Source of the DNA: an uncultured Bacteroidales bacterium
Lineage (GTDB): Bacteria; Bacteroidota; Bacteroidia; Bacteroidales; P3
Direction: 5' to 3'
DNA: 64,000 nt
Assembly (NCBI GenBank): GCA_937884485.1
Contig: CALGCG010000121.1
Span: 1-64,000 of the forward strand
Shown piece by piece: positions 33,199 to 41,430 of the stretch. Both the position numbers and the translations under genes were made by a program. The notes under the pieces were generated by a model. It was given only the letters and a program-made list of their open reading frames with translations, was not told the DNA's origin and made no database searches. Every line of letters starts with the position of its first letter. Position 1 is the stretch's first letter.

Positions 33199-33227
33199 AA
33201 AAGAGCGGCCACCCAGCCGCTCTTTTA
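33199..33227 (+). terminator. Terminator after the tRNA-Arg/small gene transcript
   Basis: AAGAGCGGC (33201-33209), 6-base loop, GCCGCTCTT (33216-33224), T-rich tail. Confidence 0.85.
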
Positions 33228-33780
33228 CGTTGATTGTCACAGACTAAAAACAACAACCCATCAAGCCGACAGCACCCCACCCACTCGTCTTCACCTTTTA
33301 CTCCCCATTTACTCATCTTCTTATCACCTTTTGCTCCCCTTCGTCTCCCCTACCTGCTAACTCCATGTCACCACCGCAGCTCCTCCGTCACACCTCCGTA
33401 ATACCCGTAGTCACCTGCTAACGTCCCTGCCATCAAGGCAGAAAACAAAAAAATGCTAACACACAAACACACAAATCAGACTAACGAATCAACACGCTTC
33501 CACATTAACACGCTCAATTAGCGCTGCAACGCCACCATCGGAGCAGCCAGCTGCACTACCAATCCTTCACTCTCACCGATGAGGAAAAGACCAAAAACCA
33601 GCACATCACAATAATCGCGATATCTCATACTCAATATTTATCGGCTTCATCATAGCGCCATTCCTCCCCTAAAAAAATTGATACACATCATCCAGTCCAC
33701 TCCCATACTGAAATTCAACCCATTTACTCATTAACAAAAACCATGTTAACCAAGAAATTACCTCATACAAAACTATTTAT
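33228..33780. other. Purine-poor non-coding stretch at the left edge of the accessory region
   Basis: Part of a 716-base gap (33121-33836). The plus strand is strikingly poor in G and rich in C, T and A (for example around 33280-33420). No frame has protein-like composition and no tRNA or transposase remnant is seen. Composition changes steadily to AT-rich toward 33780, where the promoter of the restriction-modification operon begins. Confidence 0.5.
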
Positions 33781-33811
33781 TTTGTCAATTTAATTCTTTT
33801 TTGTATCTTTG
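33781..33811 (+). promoter_or_regulatory. Promoter of the restriction-modification/signalling operon
   Basis: TTTG (33781-33784), 19 bases, TATCTTTG (33804-33811), followed by CAC. The start codon at 33837 is 25 bases on. It is the only convincing promoter seen before 43.1 kb. Confidence 0.82.
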
Positions 33812-33836
33812 CACTTGCATAGATATATATCTTACA

Positions 33837-35096
33837 ATGGGACAACAAACTGATTGCAAGCAAAAAAGAAAAGGTTTGTTCACGATGATTGACCTTTTCG
33901 CAGGGGCTGGCGGCCTCTCCGAGGGGTTTGTGCAGGCTGGATTTGAACCCATTGCACATATTGAAATGGATAGAGACGCATGCGACACATTGAGGACTCG
34001 CTGCTGCTATCACTATCTCCGCAACAAAAATAAACTTGATATCTATTACAGCTATCTGAAAGGCGAAATTTCTCGGGACGAGCTATACAAGTCAGTACCA
34101 CCAAGGGTTATTGATGCAGTAATCAATGTGGAGATTTCCGACAAAACAATCAAATCAACGTTTACAAAAATTAAAGAGCTGTCTGCCAACAGAGGGGTTA
34201 ACCTAATAATAGGTGGACCGCCGTGCCAAGCCTACTCTCTTTTGGGACGACATGATAAGAAGATGGAAGATGACCCACGCACACGGTTATATCTTCAATA
34301 CGGGAAGTTCTTGGCAGAATTCAAACCGAAAGGATTCGTTTTTGAGAATGTGCCGGGGTTGTTGAGTGCAAAAAAAGGGGAGCATTTCAAGAACTTAAGA
34401 GAATACTTCGACAGCCTGGGTTATAAAGTACACTATAAAATGCTCGATGCATCAGACTACGGTGTCTTACAAGTCAGGAAAAGGCTCATTATTGTTGGCT
34501 GGCAAAAAGAGCATGACTATGGATACCCGGACATCCCAATAAATAAAGCCTCTGTTGTTGTCAACGACATCCTTAATGATTTGCCTCTTTTGAAAGCAGG
34601 CGATGTTTTGCAGGTGGCACCGTATAGACAGTCTGCAAACGAGTATTTGCTTGTTAGTGGAATTCGAGATAAGGACGAAGTATTTGTTACACAAAACATC
34701 ACTCGTCCTATCAACACAAACGACGCTGCCATATATGCTTACGCCATAAAAGCATGGAAAGATAAACATATCCGCGTTAAATACACCGACCTTCCTGCAG
34801 AGTTGAAGACTCATAAAAACGAGGAGTCGTTTTTGGATAGATTTAAAGTAGTTGATGGGAATGGCCTTTCGCATACTTTAGTCGCTCACCTTGCCAAAGA
34901 TGGCCACTACTTTATCCATCCAAATATCAAGTACTGTCGTTCCATATCCGTACGAGAAGCTGCTAGGCTGCAATCATTCCCTGACAATTTCTTCTTCGAG
35001 GGAAGCCGTTCTGCAAATTTTAAACAAATAGGCAATGCTGTGCCACCATTGATGGCTAAGACGATTGCCAAACAAATAAAAAAGATACTATCATGA
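33837..35096 (+). CDS. DNA (cytosine-5-)-methyltransferase 1
   Basis: 419 residues with all main C5-methyltransferase motifs: I (IDLFAGAGGLSEG, residues 18-30), IV (GGPPCQAYS, nucleophile Cys130), VI (FENV, 169-172), VIII (QVRKRL, 212-217), IX (SVREAARLQSFP) and X (QIGNAVPPLMAK). The target-recognition region lies between about 225 and 350. An ATG just after the promoter (MGQQTDCK) is used; an earlier in-frame ATG would sit inside the promoter zone. AT-rich composition, unlike the core genes. Its stop overlaps the next start by 4 bases. It probably methylates one strand of an asymmetric site (inference from the second methyltransferase). Confidence 0.92.
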   Translation: MGQQTDCKQKRKGLFTMIDLFAGAGGLSEGFVQAGFEPIAHIEMDRDACDTLRTRCCYHYLRNKNKLDIYYSYLKGEISRDELYKSVPPRVIDAVINVEISDKTIKSTFTKIKELSANRGVNLIIGGPPCQAYSLLGRHDKKMEDDPRTRLYLQYGKFLAEFKPKGFVFENVPGLLSAKKGEHFKNLREYFDSLGYKVHYKMLDASDYGVLQVRKRLIIVGWQKEHDYGYPDIPINKASVVVNDILNDLPLLKAGDVLQVAPYRQSANEYLLVSGIRDKDEVFVTQNITRPINTNDAAIYAYAIKAWKDKHIRVKYTDLPAELKTHKNEESFLDRFKVVDGNGLSHTLVAHLAKDGHYFIHPNIKYCRSISVREAARLQSFPDNFFFEGSRSANFKQIGNAVPPLMAKTIAKQIKKILS

Positions 35097-37243
35097 GTGA
35101 GGAAATATTACAGAGTGGAGAATTTGTTTTTCGCCCTCGCGCTAGGATTATAAAAACCATAGGAGAGGAACTTATCAGCAATGATAACGTTGCGGTAACA
35201 GAATTGGTAAAGAACAGTTACGATGCGAGATCTCCCATTGTTGATATTACCTTCGATGGTTTAGTAAAGAAAAGGGAAGTAATAAAAAAAATCGATCGAA
35301 AAGAGGTTAAAGCAGAGGAGGCCTATATCCAGAAGGAGGGGGCATCTATCACCATCTTCGACGAAGGCACAGGCATGGACTTTCAGACAGTACAATATGC
35401 TTGGATGGAGCCTGCAACAAATTATAAAAAGAAAGAAGAAAATAAAAACGCGATAAGAAAGTTCTCTGGAGAAAAAGGAATAGGACGATTCGCATCAGCG
35501 AAACTGTCATCCAAGTTAGAATTAATTACAAAGCAGATAGACAAGGATGAGATTTGTGTCAGTTTTGACTGGGATGCATTTTCCGACGAAGAGCAATACT
35601 TGGACAACGTTAAAATAAAATGGGTTATTCGCCCTGCAAGAGAAATCAAATCAAGCGGGACAATATTAAAGTTAAAAGAGCTGAACGATGATTGGGGCGA
35701 AAGTAAAATCAATGATTTGCGCGTTGCACTGTCAAGATTATTAAACCCATTAGTACCCAACGAAGACTTTCTTATTAGCCTTAATTTGCCAAGTGGATTA
35801 AATACAGCTCTTTCTGGGCTAATAGAGAGACCGGCGACTTTAAACAGGCCAAACTATTATATTAAAGGACAAATATTAGAAACAGGGAAGCCTTTAAACG
35901 TTTCCTTCTTCAGCAAAATCAAAGGAGAAGAAGAGGTGATAGACTTTCCCCTTAATAGCTTCCACAAAGAACATCCATATTCTGCTGGAGCGTTCTCGTT
36001 CGAATTCAAAGTATGGGATAGAGACAATGACAATTTATCCAATCTGGCAAATGAAACAGACTCTATTTTAAGCAGCGTAAAAAAAGATTTGGATGATTTA
36101 TGCGGAATCAGTATTTACAGAGACAGCATTCGCGTTCTACCCTATGGAAACAAAAACAACGATTGGGTACGTTTGGATCTACGTCGTGTAAACAATCCAA
36201 CATTGCGATTGAGCAACAATCAAATTGTTGGCTATGTCTCCATCGGTATAGATACTAATCCATTGCTCAAAGATCAAAGCAATAGAGAGGGTATCGTCGA
36301 AAGTCCGGCATTTGAGGACTTGAAGGAATACATAAAAATAATACTAAACGAAGTAGAGCAACGCCGTTACAACGAACGCCCTCGTGAAAATAAACCCAGT
36401 GAATATTCACAGAGAAGCCTTTTTGAAAAGTTGTCCCTATCGTCACTTTCTGATGAAATCAAGGAGAAACCACGAGATACAAAAGAAATCATTTCTCTAA
36501 TCGATAAGAAAGAAAAGGAGATAAAAGAAACCGTTTCAAAGATACAGGAGGTAATTTCGAGGTACCGTAGACTGTCAACCCTAGGACAATTAATAGACCC
36601 AATTATTCACGATGGAAATAACTATCTGAACAAGATTGATCTAAAAACAAACCTAATTATTAAAGAAACGAATAAGAATGACTATGATTTAAACAAAATA
36701 GCCGCAAAAGCATCTGAAATTCAGGACGTACGGGTTGATTTCTCTCAACTCTTCAAACGCATTGAACCATTTGGGGGAAGAAAAAGAGGTCGCCCGTCCT
36801 CCATTATATTGGAAGACGTCATTAAGAATCAGTTCCTGTTAAACGAAGAAGAACTAAAAAAGAATGCCATTCATCATTCCGTTTCCGACACACAACACCG
36901 CGTAACAATTGACGAAAGCGAGTTGGCAGTTATCATGATGAATCTAATTCAAAACTCTATATATTGGCTATCCACGATAGACACGGATAGAATAATCCAT
37001 GTGTCAGTAGCTGATGAGAGTGATGGTTTGGCCATTATCATTTCTGATAATGGCCCAGGCATTAAAGAAGGAACCGAGGATGCTATTTTTGAACCATACT
37101 TTAGTACAAAACCAGATGGAATTGGCCTTGGATTGGCCATTGTTGGAGAAATCATGGCCGATTATGATGGTGAACTATCTCTTGTTAAAGACACCCAATA
37201 TAAGGGAGCAACGTTTAAACTTTTATTTAGGAAAAGGGTATGA
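35093..37243 (+). CDS. Histidine-kinase-like protein with two GHKL ATPase domains
   Basis: 716 residues. The N-terminal half is a MORC/Hsp90-like GHKL ATPase: TELVKNSYDA (N41), IFDEGTGMDF (D90) and GEKGIGRFA (about 126-134). The C-terminal part is a histidine-kinase core: a coiled-coil-like stretch (about 465-500), an H-box-like LGQLIDPIIHDGNNYL with candidate phospho-His506, then a HATPase with N621 in MNLIQNSIYWL, DNGPGIKEG and GIGLGLAIV. There are no membrane segments, so it is cytoplasmic. MORC-type ATPases are known from restriction-modification neighbourhoods. It overlaps both flanking genes by 4 bases, so it is an integral part of the operon. Confidence 0.85.
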   Translation: MSEEILQSGEFVFRPRARIIKTIGEELISNDNVAVTELVKNSYDARSPIVDITFDGLVKKREVIKKIDRKEVKAEEAYIQKEGASITIFDEGTGMDFQTVQYAWMEPATNYKKKEENKNAIRKFSGEKGIGRFASAKLSSKLELITKQIDKDEICVSFDWDAFSDEEQYLDNVKIKWVIRPAREIKSSGTILKLKELNDDWGESKINDLRVALSRLLNPLVPNEDFLISLNLPSGLNTALSGLIERPATLNRPNYYIKGQILETGKPLNVSFFSKIKGEEEVIDFPLNSFHKEHPYSAGAFSFEFKVWDRDNDNLSNLANETDSILSSVKKDLDDLCGISIYRDSIRVLPYGNKNNDWVRLDLRRVNNPTLRLSNNQIVGYVSIGIDTNPLLKDQSNREGIVESPAFEDLKEYIKIILNEVEQRRYNERPRENKPSEYSQRSLFEKLSLSSLSDEIKEKPRDTKEIISLIDKKEKEIKETVSKIQEVISRYRRLSTLGQLIDPIIHDGNNYLNKIDLKTNLIIKETNKNDYDLNKIAAKASEIQDVRVDFSQLFKRIEPFGGRKRGRPSSIILEDVIKNQFLLNEEELKKNAIHHSVSDTQHRVTIDESELAVIMMNLIQNSIYWLSTIDTDRIIHVSVADESDGLAIIISDNGPGIKEGTEDAIFEPYFSTKPDGIGLGLAIVGEIMADYDGELSLVKDTQYKGATFKLLFRKRV

Positions 37244-38361
37244 ACAAAGAATTGAGAATATTATATGTTGAAGACTTAGAAGAAAGTCGAAACGATTTAA
37301 TTGATTTGCTGTCAGGAGAAGTAATAAACGGGTATACCATATCCTGTGACGGTGAAGCATCTTTTGACATGGCTGTAAACAGATGCGACGACTATCACAT
37401 TGTTATTTTAGACGTATTCCAGGGCGAAGCCACACAAGGCGGTGTGGACCTCGGTAGTGGAACGTTTGAAAAAATAAAAGAAAAAATTTTTGTTCCAGTG
37501 ATCTTCTACTCTGGATATACAAGAAATGTTGCGGAACTCAGATCCCAAGTAGTTGGCGTTGCTCATAAAGGAGAAGGCGGATATGACGAGCTAAAAACAG
37601 AATTAGAACGGCTGACCAAACATAAATTCCCCTTTCTAAAAGAGAATATTCATTCATATTTCGAAAAAGAATATAAAAATTATTTCTGGAATGTTATACA
37701 AGAACGGAACAACATATTCACCCCCGATGATGATGACTATTCTTTAGGTTATATGCTTCTTCGTAACATAGCAGACTCTTTATCAAAGCATAATATTAAA
37801 CAAATTATCGGAGATGATTCTATCCTAGAAGAAAAGGCTCACCCCATGGAATTCTATATATACCCTACAAATACTTACAGTGAATATGAATGCGGAGAAC
37901 TCTTGCAAAAGGAGAATGATAAATATGTAATCCTAACACCAACCTGTGACTTCATTCTTCGTAGTGGAGGAAAGCGAAAAGTAGACGATGTCGTGTTATT
38001 GGAAACCATCCTTTTGCAGGACACGGACGAATATAAACAATATAAAAAAAAGATTGAAAATGCGAAGGGTGATATGGATAAGATCAATAATGCAAGAAAC
38101 GTCTTTTCTCAGTTTTTAAGATCAGGAAAGTCGGACAGGTACTTTTTTTTACCAAAGACACCATTTACCGAAAATCGCATAGTTGATTTTCAAAAGAAAG
38201 TGACTGTTGATTACTCGCAACTAAAACTCAATTACACAAGAATCGCAAAACTAGACAATCCTTTTGCGCAATCAATGGTTGCCAGTTATATACGGTATTA
38301 TAATCGCATTGGGTTCCCCGATCTTGATACTGATTATATAATTGGTCATTTAAACCAATAA
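37240..38361 (+). CDS. Receiver-domain protein with unknown C-terminal effector
   Basis: 373 residues. Residues 1-120 read as a response-regulator receiver: ILYVED (E11, D12), phospho-acceptor-like D58 in IVILDVF, S91 in FYSGYT and K110 in AHKGEGG. The loop after D58 is longer than usual. The remaining 250 residues have no DNA-binding signature I recognise; notable are YVILTPTCDFILRSGGKRK and YFFLPKTPF. It is the natural partner of the kinase-like protein just upstream (4-base overlap). I cannot name the effector activity. Confidence 0.8.
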   Translation: MNKELRILYVEDLEESRNDLIDLLSGEVINGYTISCDGEASFDMAVNRCDDYHIVILDVFQGEATQGGVDLGSGTFEKIKEKIFVPVIFYSGYTRNVAELRSQVVGVAHKGEGGYDELKTELERLTKHKFPFLKENIHSYFEKEYKNYFWNVIQERNNIFTPDDDDYSLGYMLLRNIADSLSKHNIKQIIGDDSILEEKAHPMEFYIYPTNTYSEYECGELLQKENDKYVILTPTCDFILRSGGKRKVDDVVLLETILLQDTDEYKQYKKKIENAKGDMDKINNARNVFSQFLRSGKSDRYFFLPKTPFTENRIVDFQKKVTVDYSQLKLNYTRIAKLDNPFAQSMVASYIRYYNRIGFPDLDTDYIIGHLNQ

Positions 38362-38370
38362 TTATATCTT

Positions 38371-39666
38371 ATGCCAACCGTAGAAAAAGACATATTACAA
38401 ACATCAAAGAAAATATCTGCTGTGAAAAAAATCGTAAAAAGTAAAGCAGCAGAAGTTGAAGACATGGTTCTTATTCCAAGTGCAATAGGGAAAACCGATT
38501 GGCGTACTTTGGAATTTGCACATCCTGAGAGGACCATTCGCATTGGTACTCTATTCAGTGGAATTGGAGCAATTGAACATGCATTTCAACGTCTTCACCT
38601 AAATCACGAAATCGTCTTTGCTGGCGACATTGATGCGAACTGTAAGAAAAGCTATTTTGCTAATTATAATATTACAGAAGACAGGTGGTTTACGGACATT
38701 CGAGAATTTAATGCGAAACCTTATAAAGGAGACGTGGATTTTATTATTGGAGGAGCCCCCTGCCAAGCGTTCTCTATGGTTGGGAAAAGATTTGGATTCG
38801 AAGATGCTCGTGGCACACTGTTTTACGACTTTGCAAGAGTTATTAAAGAAACCCAACCAAAACTATTTCTTTTCGAGAATGTACAAGGATTATTGAATCA
38901 CGACAAAGGCAAAACGTGGAAAGTAATATACACAATCTTTAAAGAGCTCGGGTACGATGTACACTTCCGTGTTCTTAATAGTAAAGACTATGGCATACCT
39001 CAACATCGTGAACGATTATATTGCCTTGGTTTTAAGAGAAAGACATCTTTCGAATACCCAGCACCGATACCACTTGAATATAAGATGTATGATTTCCTCG
39101 AAGACTACATAGATACAAAATATTTTCTAAAAGAAAAAGGTGTAAAATTTGTCACAAGTCATAAAAACAGAGTCAAAAGCTACACGCAAATAAATGGAGA
39201 TATACAATTGTGCCAAAAAAGGAATCAACAATTCAACTGGCACGGAGATTTCGTCTATCATCCGGATTCGGAAATAACGCCATCAGATGAGGCATTTGAT
39301 GAATTTATCTTCGATGTTAAAGATGTAGAAGAAAAATACTACCTTTCAGATAAGGTGGCTAAATATGTTTTAGCAGGAGGTACTAAGAATTTTAAAACAT
39401 CAACTGAAACTGATTTAGATGTGGCCCGTCCTCTGCTTCAATCTATGCACAAAATGCACAGGGCTGGCGTCGACAATTATGTAACACATAAAGGTAGAAT
39501 CCGCAAATTAACACCACGGGAATGTTTGCGTTTAATGGGATTTAGAGATAGTTTTAAGATTGTTGTTTCTGACACGGCAATGTACCAAGAAGCAGGTAAT
39601 AGCATAGTTGTTGATGTTTTAATAGCCATTTTAAAACAACTAGACATCACTAAATTTGGAGTTTAA
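38371..39666 (+). CDS. DNA (cytosine-5-)-methyltransferase 2
   Basis: 431 residues. About 55 N-terminal residues, basic and helical, precede motif I (IRIGTLFSGIGAIEHAF). Motif IV is GGAPCQAFS (Cys131), motif VI FENV (168-171), motif VIII QHRERLYCLGF, motif IX LTPRECLRLMGF and motif X YQEAGNSIVVDV. It is only distantly similar to methyltransferase 1 and has a different target-recognition region. Two C5 enzymes plus McrB/McrC-like nuclease genes is the known gene content of LlaJI- and BsuMI-type systems, where each enzyme modifies one strand of an asymmetric site. Nine bases separate it from the receiver gene. Confidence 0.92.
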   Translation: MPTVEKDILQTSKKISAVKKIVKSKAAEVEDMVLIPSAIGKTDWRTLEFAHPERTIRIGTLFSGIGAIEHAFQRLHLNHEIVFAGDIDANCKKSYFANYNITEDRWFTDIREFNAKPYKGDVDFIIGGAPCQAFSMVGKRFGFEDARGTLFYDFARVIKETQPKLFLFENVQGLLNHDKGKTWKVIYTIFKELGYDVHFRVLNSKDYGIPQHRERLYCLGFKRKTSFEYPAPIPLEYKMYDFLEDYIDTKYFLKEKGVKFVTSHKNRVKSYTQINGDIQLCQKRNQQFNWHGDFVYHPDSEITPSDEAFDEFIFDVKDVEEKYYLSDKVAKYVLAGGTKNFKTSTETDLDVARPLLQSMHKMHRAGVDNYVTHKGRIRKLTPRECLRLMGFRDSFKIVVSDTAMYQEAGNSIVVDVLIAILKQLDITKFGV

Positions 39667-39678
39667 TTCTAATGAAAT

Positions 39679-41421
39679 ATGGCAGACATTATTTGTAGAT
39701 GGCGAAATGGCACCCCAAAAACGGTTGTGGAATTAGTTAATTCTATGCCCCATTCTATTATGCCAGCAGAAAGATTTCGTACAATAATGCAGTCAAGCAT
39801 ATGGGGGCCGGATTTTTTTAGAACACCTTATCAACTAGCTTGCCAATTAGGATTATACTGCGAAGCTGAAGATGGCTATTTTTATCCAAGGTTCGACCAT
39901 GATATCAATGAAGACGAAGCTAAATTGTATCTAGAATTCTGGATTACGCGATATTATGTACCAAATCCTTATACAGGCAGAGATGGATTTAATAATATTG
40001 AGTGTCCAACATATGTTTTGTTCGAATTATATAGTTATACAAAATCTCATCCAAACTGCACTTATAAGGATGCCTACAAGGCTGTATTTAGGGAAGAGGC
40101 AACTAATAATAATGATATAGTCAAAAATTACATTAATAACTTCTCCAAAGTTTTGGAGTTTGACACTAATGGTTTATTGAATATTACCAATATAAATCCT
40201 CAATCTTCTTTTGATTTTATGGAGCGATATGACAAAAAAGGATTTTTTGATTCCTTCAATAAGAAACCTGCAAAAAAAAGAATAGAAAAATCCACAATAA
40301 ATAAGGGTTATTATCATTTTCTCACCGCCCTGCGGACGAAGCCCTTTATGCTTCTTGCGGGAATCTCGGGAACGGGAAAGAGCCGCATCGTGAGGGAGAT
40401 GGCGAAGGCTTGCTGGAAGGAGGGCGACCCCGAATTTGGGAATAACCACCCGAAGAATTTCTGTATGGTACAGGTGAAGCCCAACTGGCACGACAGCAGC
40501 GAGCTGATAGGCTATGTGTCACGCCTGAACGGCGAGAAGTTCGTGGTGGGGCCGTTCCTGCGCTTCCTGGCGGCGGCCATCAAAGATCCCGACACGCCTT
40601 ACTTCCTCTGCCTCGACGAGATGAACCTTGCCCCCGTGGAGCAGTACTTCGCCGAATACCTGTCGGTCATTGAGAGCCGCAAACTGAACCCCGACGGGAC
40701 CATCACCACCGACCCCATCATCGAATATGAGAACATCGATGCTTACGGTAGCCTGATAGACCAGCTGTTTGACACCCCGGAGGAGCGCAAGGCATACAAG
40801 ACCGCCGAGGGCGGCAAGCGACTGACCATCCCGCAGAACTTTTTCGTGGTGGGTACGGTGAATATGGACGAGACCACCTTCTCGTTCAGCCGTAAGGTGC
40901 TCGACCGCGCCATGACCATCGAGATGAACGAGGTGGACCTGCACGGCGGACTGGAGAAAGACGCTGGTAACGATATCGGCTATATCGGCAACTGTATCAT
41001 CGGCGATGCCGCCGAGGGCTGCGATGTGTACGAGGACAACCGCGAGCTGTGCGACCAAGTGCTGGCATATCTGGAGCAGGTGAACGCCATCCTGGAGGGC
41101 ACCCCCTTCAAGATAGCCTACCGCACAAGAAACGAATTCTTGATGTATGCCGTCAACCGCAAGAAATTGGACGAGAAGTCGCAGCTGTGGCAAAGCCTCG
41201 ACGAGATGACCTCGATGAAAATCCTCTCCCGCATCGAAGGCGACGAGGAGCGCACCAAGCGCGTCCTCGACGGCCTCAAGACACTGGTAGATGATCAAAT
41301 TATCGCACAAATGCCAGCCGATGCCGGCGAGACGCCGGCGCTCCAAAGCATCTCCGCTGCCAAGATAGAAGAGATGGTGAAGAAGTTGCAAGCCACCGGC
41401 TTCACCAGTTACTGGGCATGA
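39679..41421 (+). CDS. McrB-like AAA+ restriction protein (mosaic gene)
   Basis: 580 residues. The N-terminal domain (about 1-210) should recognise DNA. The AAA+ domain has Walker A GISGTGKS (228-235), Walker B FLCLDEMN (309-316) and the sensor-like GTVNMDETTFSFS, as in McrB NTPases that drive DNA translocation for an McrC-type nuclease. Base composition changes abruptly near 40318 (residue 214): AT-rich before, GC-rich and host-like after. That is the boundary between recognition and motor domains. Near the C-terminus the stretch MPADAGETPAL (41311-41343) is a translated GCCGGC repeat. Twelve bases after methyltransferase 2. Confidence 0.88.
   Translation: MADIICRWRNGTPKTVVELVNSMPHSIMPAERFRTIMQSSIWGPDFFRTPYQLACQLGLYCEAEDGYFYPRFDHDINEDEAKLYLEFWITRYYVPNPYTGRDGFNNIECPTYVLFELYSYTKSHPNCTYKDAYKAVFREEATNNNDIVKNYINNFSKVLEFDTNGLLNITNINPQSSFDFMERYDKKGFFDSFNKKPAKKRIEKSTINKGYYHFLTALRTKPFMLLAGISGTGKSRIVREMAKACWKEGDPEFGNNHPKNFCMVQVKPNWHDSSELIGYVSRLNGEKFVVGPFLRFLAAAIKDPDTPYFLCLDEMNLAPVEQYFAEYLSVIESRKLNPDGTITTDPIIEYENIDAYGSLIDQLFDTPEERKAYKTAEGGKRLTIPQNFFVVGTVNMDETTFSFSRKVLDRAMTIEMNEVDLHGGLEKDAGNDIGYIGNCIIGDAAEGCDVYEDNRELCDQVLAYLEQVNAILEGTPFKIAYRTRNEFLMYAVNRKKLDEKSQLWQSLDEMTSMKILSRIEGDEERTKRVLDGLKTLVDDQIIAQMPADAGETPALQSISAAKIEEMVKKLQATGFTSYWA
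41317..41344. repeat. GCCGGC (REP-like) hairpin inside the AAA+ gene
   Basis: GATGCCGGCGAGACGCCGGCGCTCC matches the intergenic family at 7193-7352 and 28348-28375 and is read in frame. Confidence 0.8.
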
Positions 41422-41430
41422 TAAAAATAT

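Noticed and set aside
33142..33360. 72-codon frame after the small tRNA-linked gene
   Set aside because: It crosses a strong terminator hairpin and then a low-complexity Pro/Thr/Ser stretch, so it is not protein-like.
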